Under the pieces are notes generated by a model, which saw nothing but the letters and a program-made list of their open reading frames with translations, was not told the origin of the DNA and did not search any database. The position numbers were made by a program, and so were the translations under genes. Source: Streptomyces sp. CB00316 (GTDB taxonomy: Bacteria; Actinomycetota; Actinomycetes; Streptomycetales; Streptomycetaceae). Taken from it: a stretch of 64,000 nucleotides of DNA. This document shows positions 8,108-16,227 of the stretch, in pieces (positions within the stretch are counted from its first letter, which is position 1; each line of letters starts with the position of its first letter). The stretch spans positions 62,001 to 126,000 of the forward strand of contig NZ_LIXI01000013.1 of assembly GCF_001905595.1 (NCBI RefSeq), written 5' to 3'.

Positions 8108-8819
8108 GCGCGGCGTCCCCCGCCGCTCCACCCGGTTCCGGCACCCCGAACACCGGCAGCAGCCGTGAGGGCCCGCGCCGCAGGAGTGCGGGCGGCAGCA
8201 GCGAGAGCGGGTCGAGATAGGCGTCGCCCCGCCGCAGCCCCCAGTGCAGACAGCCCCCGGCGCAGTGGAACGGCCCCGCCTCCATTACTCCGACGGGCTG
8301 CCCCGCGACGACCTCGTCGTCCTTGTCCACCAGCGCCCGCACCGGCTCGTACGTCGTGCGCAGCGGGGGTGCCCCGCTCCCGGCCAGCTCGATGACCAGC
8401 ACCCCGCGCCCGGCCACCCGTCCCGCGAACGAGACCCGGCCGGTGGCGGCGGCCACCACCGCGTCGCCCGGCCGGGCCGCCAGATCGACGCCGCGGTGGC
8501 CGGGTCCGTACGGAGTGGCGGGGGGCTCCCACCCCCGTAACACCGATGGCCGGCCGGCCAGCGGCCAGACCGGCCCACCGTCCAGCGCCGCGAACGTCCC
8601 GTCGCCCGCACCCGCACCCGCGTCCTCGTCCGGCCCGGCCGCCGGCGGGGACGCCTCTGTATCCGGCGGCGCCTCTCCGGTCCGGACGGCGGGCAGGAAC
8701 CGGGTACCGGCCGAGGCCACCGGCAGCGCCGCCGTCAGCAGGGCCACGACCAGCAGGAACATCGGCACGCGGCACCGGTGCGGGCCGGGCGTACGGAGTG
8801 GTGAGAGCAGGAATCGCAT
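8058..8819 (-). CDS. M23-family (LytM) peptidase-like exported protein
   Basis: 253-residue exported protein with a signal or anchor segment at about 18-38 (VPMFLLVVALLTAALPVASA), an Ala/Glu/Pro-rich spacer, and a LytM/M23 domain at about 85-205. The first zinc motif GHRGVD is intact. The second, normally HxH, reads CLHWGL, so its first His (the general base in LytM) is Cys. The protein may therefore be a non-hydrolytic peptidoglycan-binding or amidase-activating factor, as known for degenerate LytM proteins. It is transcribed convergently with the tetR-like gene (50 bp overlap) and divergently from rpsB. Confidence 0.8.
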   Translation of the reverse strand: MRFLLSPLRTPGPHRCRVPMFLLVVALLTAALPVASAGTRFLPAVRTGEAPPDTEASPPAAGPDEDAGAGAGDGTFAALDGGPVWPLAGRPSVLRGWEPPATPYGPGHRGVDLAARPGDAVVAAATGRVSFAGRVAGRGVLVIELAGSGAPPLRTTYEPVRALVDKDDEVVAGQPVGVMEAGPFHCAGGCLHWGLRRGDAYLDPLSLLPPALLRRGPSRLLPVFGVPEPGGAAGDAALSRVRRAGSSRRRCPR

Positions 8820-9096
8820 GGATCGACGCTCTCCTGGAATCCCGCATTCCGGGGATCATGGACCGCTCCTGTGGACTACTCGCCGGTTGTGGATATCGCC
8901 GTCACCCGGCACCCGGCGGGTCCCGTACACTTCTTGTGGCGATCCGGGTCACCGGGTCGACTTCGCACGCCCCGCCACCTCCCTCTTCCGAGATGGTGGC
9001 CGCGCCCCTCGGTCCCTTGTGGCACGGCGCGTCGGGGCGTCAGGCGCGAGCGCAAACCTGCGGTCGCGATAACCGAGCACCTCAAGGAGTACGGCC

Positions 9097-10023
9097 ATGG
9101 CCGTCGTCACGATGCGGGAGCTGCTGGAAAGCGGCGTCCACTTCGGTCACCAGACCCGTCGCTGGAACCCGAAGATGAAGCGCTTCATCTTCACCGAGCG
9201 CAACGGCATCTACATCATCGACCTGCTCCAGTCGCTGTCGTACATCGACCGCGCCTACGAGTTCGTCAAGGAGACCGTCGCCCACGGCGGCTCCATCATG
9301 TTCGTGGGTACGAAGAAGCAGGCCCAGGAGGCCATCGCCGAGCAGGCGACGCGCGTCGGCATGCCGTACGTCAACCAGCGTTGGCTCGGCGGCATGCTCA
9401 CCAACTTCTCCACCGTCTACAAGCGCCTTCAGCGTCTGAAGGAGCTCGAGCTCATCGACTTCGAGGACGTGGCCGCCTCCGGCCTCACCAAGAAGGAGCT
9501 CCTGGTCCTCTCGCGTGAGAAGGCCAAGCTGGAGAAGACCCTCGGTGGTATCCGCGAGATGCAGAAGGTGCCCAGCGCCGTCTGGATCGTCGACACCAAG
9601 AAGGAGCACATCGCCGTCGGTGAGGCGCGCAAGCTCCACATCCCGGTCGTCGCGATCCTCGACACCAACTGCGACCCCGACGAGGTCGACTACAAGATCC
9701 CGGGCAACGACGACGCGATCCGTTCCGTCACCCTGCTCACCCGCGTGATCGCCGACGCCGTCGCCGAGGGCCTCATCGCCCGCTCCGGTGCCGCCACCGG
9801 TGACTCGAAGCCGGGCGAGAAGGCCGCCGGCGAGCCGCTGGCCGAGTGGGAGCGCGACCTGCTCGAGGGCGACAAGAAGGACGAGACCGAGGCTGCCGCC
9901 GAGGTCCAGTCCTCCGCCGAGACCGAGAAGGTCGCCGACGCCGAGAAGCCGGCCGAGGCCGTCGCCGAGGCCGAGGCCGCTGCCGAGGCTCCGGCCGCCG
10001 ACGCGGACGCCGAGCAGGCCTGA
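9097..10023 (+). CDS. rpsB: 30S ribosomal protein S2
   Basis: 308-residue ribosomal protein S2, with the signatures MRELLESGVHFGHQTRRWNP and the later PGNDDAIRSVTLLTRVIADAV. It is longer than E. coli S2 (about 241) because of an Ala/Glu-rich C-terminal tail from about residue 235, typical of Streptomyces. AAGGAG at 9084-9089 is seven bases before ATG 9097. The 277-bp upstream region holds a GCCACC/GGTGGC stem (8974-9000) that may be part of the leader. It is followed by a terminator-like stem and tsf, the usual rpsB-tsf order. Confidence 0.97.
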   Translation: MAVVTMRELLESGVHFGHQTRRWNPKMKRFIFTERNGIYIIDLLQSLSYIDRAYEFVKETVAHGGSIMFVGTKKQAQEAIAEQATRVGMPYVNQRWLGGMLTNFSTVYKRLQRLKELELIDFEDVAASGLTKKELLVLSREKAKLEKTLGGIREMQKVPSAVWIVDTKKEHIAVGEARKLHIPVVAILDTNCDPDEVDYKIPGNDDAIRSVTLLTRVIADAVAEGLIARSGAATGDSKPGEKAAGEPLAEWERDLLEGDKKDETEAAAEVQSSAETEKVADAEKPAEAVAEAEAAAEAPAADADAEQA

Positions 10024-10041
10024 CACCCGTCACGGCTGCTG

Positions 10042-10079
10042 ACGGCGGGGGACGGCGCCATAAGCGCGGCCCCCGCCGT
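10042..10079 (+). terminator. GC stem between rpsB and tsf
   Basis: ACGGCGGGGG at 10042-10051 pairs perfectly with CCCCCGCCGT at 10070-10079 around an 18-nt loop that can itself fold. It lies between rpsB and tsf and is probably a partial terminator that sets the S2 to EF-Ts ratio, since tsf follows 43 bp later without an obvious new promoter. Confidence 0.6.
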
Positions 10080-10122
10080 TCACCCGTAGATCTTTCCGAC
10101 TTCGAGAGAGACATAAAGACTC

Positions 10123-10959
10123 ATGGCGAACTACACCGCCGCTGACGTCAAGAAGCTCCGCGAGCTCACCGGCGCCGGCATGATGGACTGCAAGAAGGCG
10201 CTCGACGAGGCCGACGGCAGCGTCGACAAGGCCGTCGAGGCCCTCCGTATCAAGGGCCAGAAGGGTGTCGCCAAGCGCGAGGGCCGCTCCGCCGAGAACG
10301 GTGCCGTCGTCTCCCTCATCTCCGAGGACAAGACGTCCGGCGTCCTCCTTGAGCTGAAGTGCGAGACGGACTTCGTCGCCAAGGGTGACAAGTTCCAGGC
10401 CGTCGCCAACGCGCTGGCCGCGCACGTCGCCGCCACCTCCCCGGCCGACATCGCCGCGCTCCTCGCCTCCGAGATCGAGCCCGGCAAGACCGTCCAGGCG
10501 TACGTGGACGAGGCCAACGCCAACCTCGGCGAGAAGATCGTCCTGGACCGCTTCGCGCAGTTCACCGGCGACTTCGTCTCCGTGTACATGCACCGCACCA
10601 TGCCCGACCTGCCCCCGCAGATCGGTGTCCTGGTCGAGCTGGACAAGGCCGACGCCGACCTGGCCAAGGGCATCGCCCAGCACATCGCCGCCTTCGCCCC
10701 GAAGTACCTCTCCCGCGAGGACGTCCCGGCCGAGGTCGTCGAGGCGGAGCGCCGCGTCGCCGAGGAGACCACGCGCGCCGAGGGCAAGCCCGAGGCAGCC
10801 CTCCCGAAGATCGTCGAGGGTCGCGTCAACGGCTTCTTCAAGGAGGCCACGCTTCTCGGCCAGCCGTACGCGCTGGACGCCAAGAAGTCCGTCCAGAAGG
10901 TCCTGGACGAGGCCGGTGTCACCCTGAAGCGCTTCTCGCGCATCAAGGTCGGCATCTGA
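10123..10959 (+). CDS. tsf: Elongation factor Ts
   Basis: 278-residue EF-Ts, the nucleotide exchange factor for EF-Tu. It starts with the conserved LRELTGAGMMDCKKAL motif and ends with the family C-terminal LGQPYALDAKKSVQKVL. Its length matches actinobacterial EF-Ts. It starts 99 bp after rpsB, with a purine-rich GAGAGA upstream, and is expected to be co-transcribed with rpsB. It ends before a stem-loop that separates it from pyrH. Confidence 0.97.
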   Translation: MANYTAADVKKLRELTGAGMMDCKKALDEADGSVDKAVEALRIKGQKGVAKREGRSAENGAVVSLISEDKTSGVLLELKCETDFVAKGDKFQAVANALAAHVAATSPADIAALLASEIEPGKTVQAYVDEANANLGEKIVLDRFAQFTGDFVSVYMHRTMPDLPPQIGVLVELDKADADLAKGIAQHIAAFAPKYLSREDVPAEVVEAERRVAEETTRAEGKPEAALPKIVEGRVNGFFKEATLLGQPYALDAKKSVQKVLDEAGVTLKRFSRIKVGI

Positions 10960-11047
10960 GTCCGTCCGGGCGAACAGCGCCGGACCCGATAGGGTCTGGT
11001 GCAGTCGACGGCCGCACCCACGCCGGACGACCGCAGATCTGACGAGG

Positions 11048-11092
11048 AGGCCATTGCCGCTGTAGGGACACCAGACCCACCGGCAATGGCCT
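11048..11092 (+). terminator. Stem-loop in the tsf-pyrH intergenic region
   Basis: AGGCCATTGCCG at 11048-11059 pairs perfectly with CGGCAATGGCCT at 11081-11092 (12 bp, 21-nt loop), followed by TCTTCG. It lies 16 bp upstream of the pyrH ribosome site at 11108-11114. It can end tsf read-through or act as an attenuator in a pyrH leader. A second small palindrome with a TAGGGT -10-like core (10983-10996) lies further upstream. Confidence 0.6.
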
Positions 11093-11120
11093 TCTTCGTA
11101 TGTGCACGAGGAGAATTTCC

Positions 11121-11894
11121 ATGGATAAGGGCGCGGACGCCATTCAGGCCGACGACAAGCGTGACGACAAGTTTTCAGGGCGCTTCATGCTGAAGCTCTC
11201 CGGCGAGGCCTTCGCCGGTGGCGGCGGTCTCGGCGTCGACCCCGACGTCGTGCACACCATCGCCCGCGAGATCGCCGCCGTCGTACGCGATGGCGCGGAG
11301 ATCGCGGTGGTCATCGGGGGAGGCAACTTCTTCCGCGGTGCCGAGCTCCAGCAGCGCGGCATGGACCGGGCCCGGTCCGACTACATGGGCATGCTCGGCA
11401 CCGTCATGAACTGCCTGGCGCTCCAGGACTTCCTGGAGAAGGAGGGCATCGACTCGCGCGTCCAGACCGCCATCACCATGGGCCAGGTCGCCGAGCCGTA
11501 CATCCCCCTCCGCGCCGTACGGCACCTGGAGAAGGGGCGCGTCGTCATCTTCGGCGCCGGCATGGGCATGCCGTACTTCTCCACCGACACCACCGCCGCC
11601 CAGCGCGCTCTGGAGATCGACGCCGAGGCGCTGCTCATGGGGAAGAACGGCGTGGACGGGGTCTACGACTCCGACCCGAAGGCCAACCCCGACGCGGTGA
11701 AGTTCGACGCGCTGGAGTACGGCGAGGTGATCACGCGCGACCTGAAGGTCGCCGACGCCACCGCCATCACGCTCTGCCGTGACAACAAGCTCCCGATCCT
11801 CGTCTTCGAGCTGACCGCCGAAGGCAATATCGCCCGCGCGGTCAAGGGTGAGAAGATCGGCACGCTCGTCAGCGACGAGAGCACCCGGGGCTGA
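11121..11894 (+). CDS. pyrH: UMP kinase
   Basis: 257-residue uridylate kinase (amino-acid kinase fold), which converts UMP to UDP with ATP. It shows LKLSGEAF, VIGGGNFFRG, DYMGMLGTVMNC and TDTTAAQRA, all diagnostic of bacterial UMP kinase. The N-terminal 22 residues before RFMLKLSGE are a charged extension typical of Streptomyces. GAGGAG at 11108-11113 lies seven bases before ATG 11121, which is preferred over in-frame ATG 11100. It lies upstream of frr, as in most bacteria. Confidence 0.96.
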   Translation: MDKGADAIQADDKRDDKFSGRFMLKLSGEAFAGGGGLGVDPDVVHTIAREIAAVVRDGAEIAVVIGGGNFFRGAELQQRGMDRARSDYMGMLGTVMNCLALQDFLEKEGIDSRVQTAITMGQVAEPYIPLRAVRHLEKGRVVIFGAGMGMPYFSTDTTAAQRALEIDAEALLMGKNGVDGVYDSDPKANPDAVKFDALEYGEVITRDLKVADATAITLCRDNKLPILVFELTAEGNIARAVKGEKIGTLVSDESTRG

Positions 11895-12002
11895 CGGCCC
11901 CCAGGACGCCTGCCGGTCGGACACCGTGCAGGTGAGGACGCGACGCAGGACCTCGCAGGGCCCGTCGGTGACAGGCCCGCTCAAGACACGCAGGAGCACG
12001 TG

Positions 12003-12560
12003 GTGATCGAAGAAATCCTCCTCGAGGCCGAGGAGAAGATGGAGAAGGCCGTCGTCGTCGCGAAGGAGGACTTCGCCGCGATCCGTACCGGCCGTGCGCA
12101 CCCGGCGATGTTCAACAAGATCGTCGCCGACTACTACGGCGCGCTGACCCCGATCAACCAGCTGGCCTCGTTCTCGGTTCCCGAGCCGCGGATGGCCGTC
12201 GTGACGCCGTTCGACAAGACCGCGCTGCGCAACATCGAGCAGGCGATCCGCGACTCCGACCTCGGCGTCAACCCGAGCAACGACGGCAATATCATCCGGG
12301 TGACCTTCCCCGAGCTCACCCAGGACCGCCGCAAGGAGTACATCAAGGTCGCCAAGACCAAGGCCGAGGACTCCAAGATCTCGATCCGCTCCATCCGTCG
12401 CAAGGCCAAGGAAGCGCTCGACAAGCTCGTCAAGGACAAGGAGTCCGGCGAGGACGAGGTGCGCCGCGCCGAGAAGGAGCTCGACGACACCACCGCGAAG
12501 TACGTCGCGCAGGTGGACGAGCTGCTCAAGCACAAGGAAGCCGAGCTGCTCGAAGTCTGA
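12003..12560 (+). CDS. frr: Ribosome recycling factor
   Basis: 185-residue RRF, which splits post-termination ribosomes with EF-G. It begins IEEILLEAEEKMEKAV and carries RTGRAHPAM, NPSNDGNIIRV and SIRSIRRKAKE, the standard RRF core. GTG 12003 is chosen over the adjacent GTG 12000 because AGGAG at 11992-11996 gives a six-base spacing and the protein then has the conserved length. The stop codon overlaps the cdsA start by one base (TGATG). Confidence 0.97.
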   Translation: MIEEILLEAEEKMEKAVVVAKEDFAAIRTGRAHPAMFNKIVADYYGALTPINQLASFSVPEPRMAVVTPFDKTALRNIEQAIRDSDLGVNPSNDGNIIRVTFPELTQDRRKEYIKVAKTKAEDSKISIRSIRRKAKEALDKLVKDKESGEDEVRRAEKELDDTTAKYVAQVDELLKHKEAELLEV

Positions 12561-13645
12561 TGAACGACTCTTCCTGGGGTGCACCGCAGGGAGCCGGTTA
12601 CCGGGGTGCCCCCGAGATGGGAGTCGCTCCGGCGGGTCCCGCCTACGATGTGCATGAAGCCCAGCAGACTCGGCCCATGCCCAACGTGCCGGACGATCCC
12701 GACGCAGGTAGAGACGCACAGAGCCGCGCCAACCGGGATGGGGACGCCGCGCACGTCGGCGGCCCCCTGTTCCGTGACGAGATGCCGCAGGAGCCCATGC
12801 CCACCCCGCTGCCGTCCCCGCCGCAGAAGAAGCGTGCGGGGCGTGATCTGCGCGCCGCCATAGGGGTCGGCGTGGGGCTCGGCGCCGTCATCGTCGCCTC
12901 GTTGTTCATCGTGAAGGCCGTCTTCGTCGGCGTGATCGCCCTCGCCGTCGTCGTCGGCCTGTGGGAGCTCACCTCCCGCCTCCAGGAGCAGAGGGGCATC
13001 AAGGCGCCCCTGATCCCGCTGGCCGTCGGCGGGGCCGCGATGGTCGTCGCCGGCTACGCGCGCGGCGCGGAGGGCGCCTGGGTCGCCATGGCGCTGACCG
13101 CCCTGGCGGTGCTGGTCTGGCGGATGACCGAGCCGCCCGAGGGGTACCTCAAGGACGTCACGGCGGGCGTCTTCGCCGCGTTCTACGTCCCCTTCCTGGC
13201 CACCTTCGTCGCCATGATGCTGACGGTGGACGACGGGCACTGGCGGGTCCTCGTCTTCCTCGTCCTCACGGTCGTCAGCGACACCGGGGCGTACGCGGTC
13301 GGCTGGCGCTTCGGCACCCACAAGCTCGCCCCGCGCATCAGCCCCGGCAAGACCCGCGAGGGCCTGCTCGGCGCCGTGTCCTTCGCGATGGTCGCGGGGG
13401 CGCTGTGCATGGAGTTCCTGATCGACGGCGGCGCCTGGTGGCAGGGTCTGCTGCTCGGTCTCGCGGTCGCCGTCAGTGCCACCCTCGGTGACCTGGGCGA
13501 ATCCATGATCAAGCGGGACCTCGGGATCAAGGACATGGGAACTCTGCTCCCCGGCCACGGCGGCATCATGGACCGGCTGGACTCGCTGCTGCCGACCGCG
13601 CCGGTGTTCTGGCTGCTGCTGGTGTTGTTCGTCGGCTCCGGCTGA
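12560..13645 (+). CDS. cdsA: Phosphatidate cytidylyltransferase
   Basis: 361-residue CDP-diglyceride synthase, an integral membrane enzyme that makes CDP-diacylglycerol from phosphatidate and CTP. An N-terminal cytoplasmic Pro/Gln-rich region (about 1-95) precedes about eight membrane segments. The family signature is present near the C-terminus as SMIKRDLGIKDMGTLLPGHG followed by GIMDRLD. Translation is coupled to frr (one-base overlap). It is closed by the stem-loop at 13689-13732. Confidence 0.95.
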   Translation: MNDSSWGAPQGAGYRGAPEMGVAPAGPAYDVHEAQQTRPMPNVPDDPDAGRDAQSRANRDGDAAHVGGPLFRDEMPQEPMPTPLPSPPQKKRAGRDLRAAIGVGVGLGAVIVASLFIVKAVFVGVIALAVVVGLWELTSRLQEQRGIKAPLIPLAVGGAAMVVAGYARGAEGAWVAMALTALAVLVWRMTEPPEGYLKDVTAGVFAAFYVPFLATFVAMMLTVDDGHWRVLVFLVLTVVSDTGAYAVGWRFGTHKLAPRISPGKTREGLLGAVSFAMVAGALCMEFLIDGGAWWQGLLLGLAVAVSATLGDLGESMIKRDLGIKDMGTLLPGHGGIMDRLDSLLPTAPVFWLLLVLFVGSG

Positions 13646-13688
13646 GCGTCCTCATCAGGCCGCGCACCACGTCCCACCTGCACGTTCT

Positions 13689-13732
13689 ACGAGTGAGGGT
13701 CCGTCGTCCACAGGGCGGCGGCCCTCACTCGT
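13689..13732 (+). terminator. Terminator between cdsA and rlmN
   Basis: ACGAGTGAGGG at 13689-13699 pairs perfectly with CCCTCACTCGT at 13722-13732 (11 bp), with a 22-nt GC-rich loop between. It ends 24 bp before the rlmN start. Confidence 0.7.
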
Positions 13733-13755
13733 CTGTCTGCGACACTGGATGAACC

Positions 13756-14862
13756 ATGCCTAAGCCCGGAGAACTCACTTTCGTCGCGCCCCGCGGAGCC
13801 AAGAAGCCGCCGCGGCACCTGGCCGACCTCACGCCCGCCGAGCGCAAGGAAGCGGTCGCCGCGACCGGCGAGAAGCCCTTCCGCGCCCAGCAGCTCTCGC
13901 AGCACTACTTCGCGCGGTACGCGCACGACCCGGAGCAGTGGACCAACATCCCCGCCGGGTCCCGGGAGAAGCTCGCCGAGGCGCTGTTCCCCGACCTGAT
14001 GTCCGTGGTCCGCCACATCAGCTGTGACGACGACACCACCCGTAAGACGCTCTGGAAGCTGCACGACGGGACGCTCGTCGAGTCCGTCCTGATGCGCTAC
14101 CCCGAGCGCGTCACGATGTGCATCTCCTCCCAGGCCGGCTGCGGGATGAACTGCCCGTTCTGCGCCACCGGGCAGGCCGGGCTCGACCGCAACCTGTCGA
14201 CCGCCGAGATCGTGCACCAGATCGTCGACGGCATGCGCGCCCTGCGCGACGGGGAGGTGCCCGGCGGTCCGGCCCGGCTCTCCAACATCGTCTTCATGGG
14301 CATGGGCGAGCCGCTCGCCAACTACAACCGTGTCGTCGGAGCGATCCGCCGGCTCACCGACCCCGAGCCGGACGGCCTCGGCCTCTCGCAGCGCGGGATC
14401 ACCGTCTCCACGGTCGGGCTCGTCCCGGCGATGCTGCGTTTCTCCGACGAGGGCTTCAAGTGCCGCCTCGCCGTCTCGCTGCACGCCCCGGACGACGAGC
14501 TGCGCGACACCCTGGTCCCGGTCAACACCCGGTGGAACGTCCGTGAGGTGCTGGACGCCGCCTGGGAGTACGCGGAGAAGTCCGGCCGTCGGATCTCCAT
14601 CGAGTACGCCCTCATCCGGGACATCAACGACCAGGCCTGGCGCGGCGACCTCCTCGGCCGGCTGCTCAAGGGCAAGCGGGTGCACGTCAACCTGATCCCG
14701 CTGAACCCGACGCCCGGCTCGAAGTGGACCGCCTCGCGGCCCGAGGACGAGAAGGCGTTCGTCGAGGCCATCGCGGCCCACGGCGTGCCGGTCACCGTCC
14801 GGGACACCCGCGGCCAGGAGATCGACGGGGCCTGCGGGCAGCTGGCGGCCTCCGAGCGCTGA
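13756..14862 (+). CDS. rlmN: Dual-specificity rRNA/tRNA methyltransferase RlmN
   Basis: 368-residue radical SAM enzyme that methylates C2 of adenosine in 23S rRNA (A2503 in E. coli numbering) and some tRNAs. The [4Fe-4S] motif CGMNCPFC has Cys129, Cys133 and Cys136. Other conserved parts are FMGMGEPLANY, VSLHAPDDELRDTLVPVN and the C-terminal GQEIDGACGQL, with the methyl-carrying Cys. ATG 13756 fits the conserved N-terminus. It is followed by a GC hairpin and a TPP riboswitch. Confidence 0.95.
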   Translation: MPKPGELTFVAPRGAKKPPRHLADLTPAERKEAVAATGEKPFRAQQLSQHYFARYAHDPEQWTNIPAGSREKLAEALFPDLMSVVRHISCDDDTTRKTLWKLHDGTLVESVLMRYPERVTMCISSQAGCGMNCPFCATGQAGLDRNLSTAEIVHQIVDGMRALRDGEVPGGPARLSNIVFMGMGEPLANYNRVVGAIRRLTDPEPDGLGLSQRGITVSTVGLVPAMLRFSDEGFKCRLAVSLHAPDDELRDTLVPVNTRWNVREVLDAAWEYAEKSGRRISIEYALIRDINDQAWRGDLLGRLLKGKRVHVNLIPLNPTPGSKWTASRPEDEKAFVEAIAAHGVPVTVRDTRGQEIDGACGQLAASER

Positions 14863-14884
14863 GGCGCTGGTGACCTTGGCCGGC

Positions 14885-14902
14885 CCGGCCGAAAACGGCC
14901 GG
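14885..14902 (+). terminator. Short GC hairpin after rlmN
   Basis: CCGGCCG at 14885-14891 and CGGCCGG at 14896-14902 form a perfect 7-bp stem with an AAAA loop, 22 bp after the rlmN stop. There is no T tail. A TAGCCT -10-like hexamer at 14905-14910 follows directly and may drive the riboswitch RNA. Confidence 0.55.
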
Positions 14903-14930
14903 TGTAGCCTGGGCCGAAATCAACTTCATA

Positions 14931-15033
14931 TTCCGACAGGGGAGCGCCACAGCGCTGAGAGTGCGGCACCAAGGACAGGTTGGCCGCAGACCCTCTGAAC
15001 CTCGCCCGGGTCATTCCGGGTAGGAAGTTCGGA
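14931..15033 (+). promoter_or_regulatory. TPP riboswitch (THI element) upstream of thiBPQ
   Basis: The conserved THI-box elements are readable in order: ACAGGGGAGCGCC, then GCTGAGAGTGCGG (the CUGAGA pyrimidine-sensor arm), then GACCCTCTGAACCTCG, then GGGTCATTCCGGGTAGGAAG. The closing helix P1 pairs TCCGA at 14932-14936 with TCGGA at 15029-15033. Thiamine pyrophosphate binding should lower expression of the transporter. The gene AGGAGG follows at 15115-15120, so the switch may act on translation or on termination in the 80-nt gap. Confidence 0.95.
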
Positions 15034-15126
15034 CCTTACTCAAGCTGTTGCGCCCTGCCCGCTTCCGGTACGACCCGGCGGCGGGTGGGGCCGCGTCTCT
15101 TCCTGGTCACCTCCAGGAGGAATCAC

Positions 15127-16227
15127 ATGAACACCACCAAGAAGTACGCCGCGACCGCGCTCGCCGCGGCCCTCGGCGTCACCGTCCTCGCGGGCTGCGG
15201 CGGCTCCGACGACACCTCGGCCGGGTCCGGCGCGTCGAAGGGCAGCGGCTCCAAGACCGTCACCCTGGTCACCCACGACTCCTTCAACGCCTCGGAAGAC
15301 GTGCTGAAGCAGTTCACGAAGGAGAGCGGCTACACCGTCGAGCTCCTCAAGAGCGGCGACGCCGGTGCCGCCCTCAACCAGGAGATCCTGACCAAGGGCT
15401 CCCCGCGCGGCGACGTCTTCTTCGGTGTCGACAACACCCTGCTCTCCCGCGCCCTCGACAACGGCCTCTTCACCGCGTACGAGGCCAAGGGCCTGGACCG
15501 GGTCGCGGACGGCACCGAGCAGGACGGCGAGCACCGCGTCACGCCCGTCGACACCGGTGACATCTGCGTCAACTACGACAAGAAGTACTTCGCCGACAAG
15601 AAGCTCGCGCCGCCGCAGACCTTCGAGGACCTGCTGAAGCCCGCGTACAAGAACCTCCTCGTCACCGAGAACGCGGCGAACTCCTCGCCCGGCCTCGGCT
15701 TCCTCCTCGGCACCGTCGCCACCCAGGGCGAGGACGGCTACGAGGCGTACTGGAAGAAGCTCAAGGCCAACGGCGTCAAGGTCGTCGACGGCTGGGAGCA
15801 GGCCTACAACGAGGAGTTCTCGGGCTCCGCGGGCGGCAGGAAGGCCAAGGCGGACCGGCCGCTCGTCGTCAGCTACGCCTCCAGCCCGCCCGTCGAGGTC
15901 CTCTACGCCGACCCGCAGCCCAAGGAGGCCCCGACCGGCGTCTCCACCGGGACCTGCTTCCGGCAGACCGAGTACGCCGGGCTGCTGAAGGGCGCGAAGA
16001 ACGAGGCGGGCGGCAAGGCGCTGCTGGACTTCCTGATCAGCAAGACGTTCCAGGAGGACGTGCCGCTGAACATGTTCGTGAACCCGGTCGTGACGGACGC
16101 GAAGCTGCCGGCGATCTTCACGGAGTTCGGCGAGAGCGTCGAGAAGCCGGCCACGGTGGCCCCGGAGAAGATCGCCGCCAACCGTGAGCAGTGGGTCCGG
16201 TCGTGGCACTCGCTCGTCGTGAAGTAG
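15127..16227 (+). CDS. thiB: Thiamine ABC transporter substrate-binding lipoprotein
   Basis: 366-residue periplasmic-type binding protein for thiamine or its phosphates, anchored as a lipoprotein (lipobox LAGC, Cys24). The mature part shows the TbpA/ThiB pattern: LVTHDSFNASEDVLKQF at the start, then GDVFFGVDNTLLSRAL, and TGDICVNYDKKYF. ATG 15127 has AGGAGG six bases upstream; a longer in-frame reading goes back into the riboswitch and is not real. It is the first gene of thiBPQ under the TPP riboswitch. Confidence 0.93.
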   Translation: MNTTKKYAATALAAALGVTVLAGCGGSDDTSAGSGASKGSGSKTVTLVTHDSFNASEDVLKQFTKESGYTVELLKSGDAGAALNQEILTKGSPRGDVFFGVDNTLLSRALDNGLFTAYEAKGLDRVADGTEQDGEHRVTPVDTGDICVNYDKKYFADKKLAPPQTFEDLLKPAYKNLLVTENAANSSPGLGFLLGTVATQGEDGYEAYWKKLKANGVKVVDGWEQAYNEEFSGSAGGRKAKADRPLVVSYASSPPVEVLYADPQPKEAPTGVSTGTCFRQTEYAGLLKGAKNEAGGKALLDFLISKTFQEDVPLNMFVNPVVTDAKLPAIFTEFGESVEKPATVAPEKIAANREQWVRSWHSLVVK

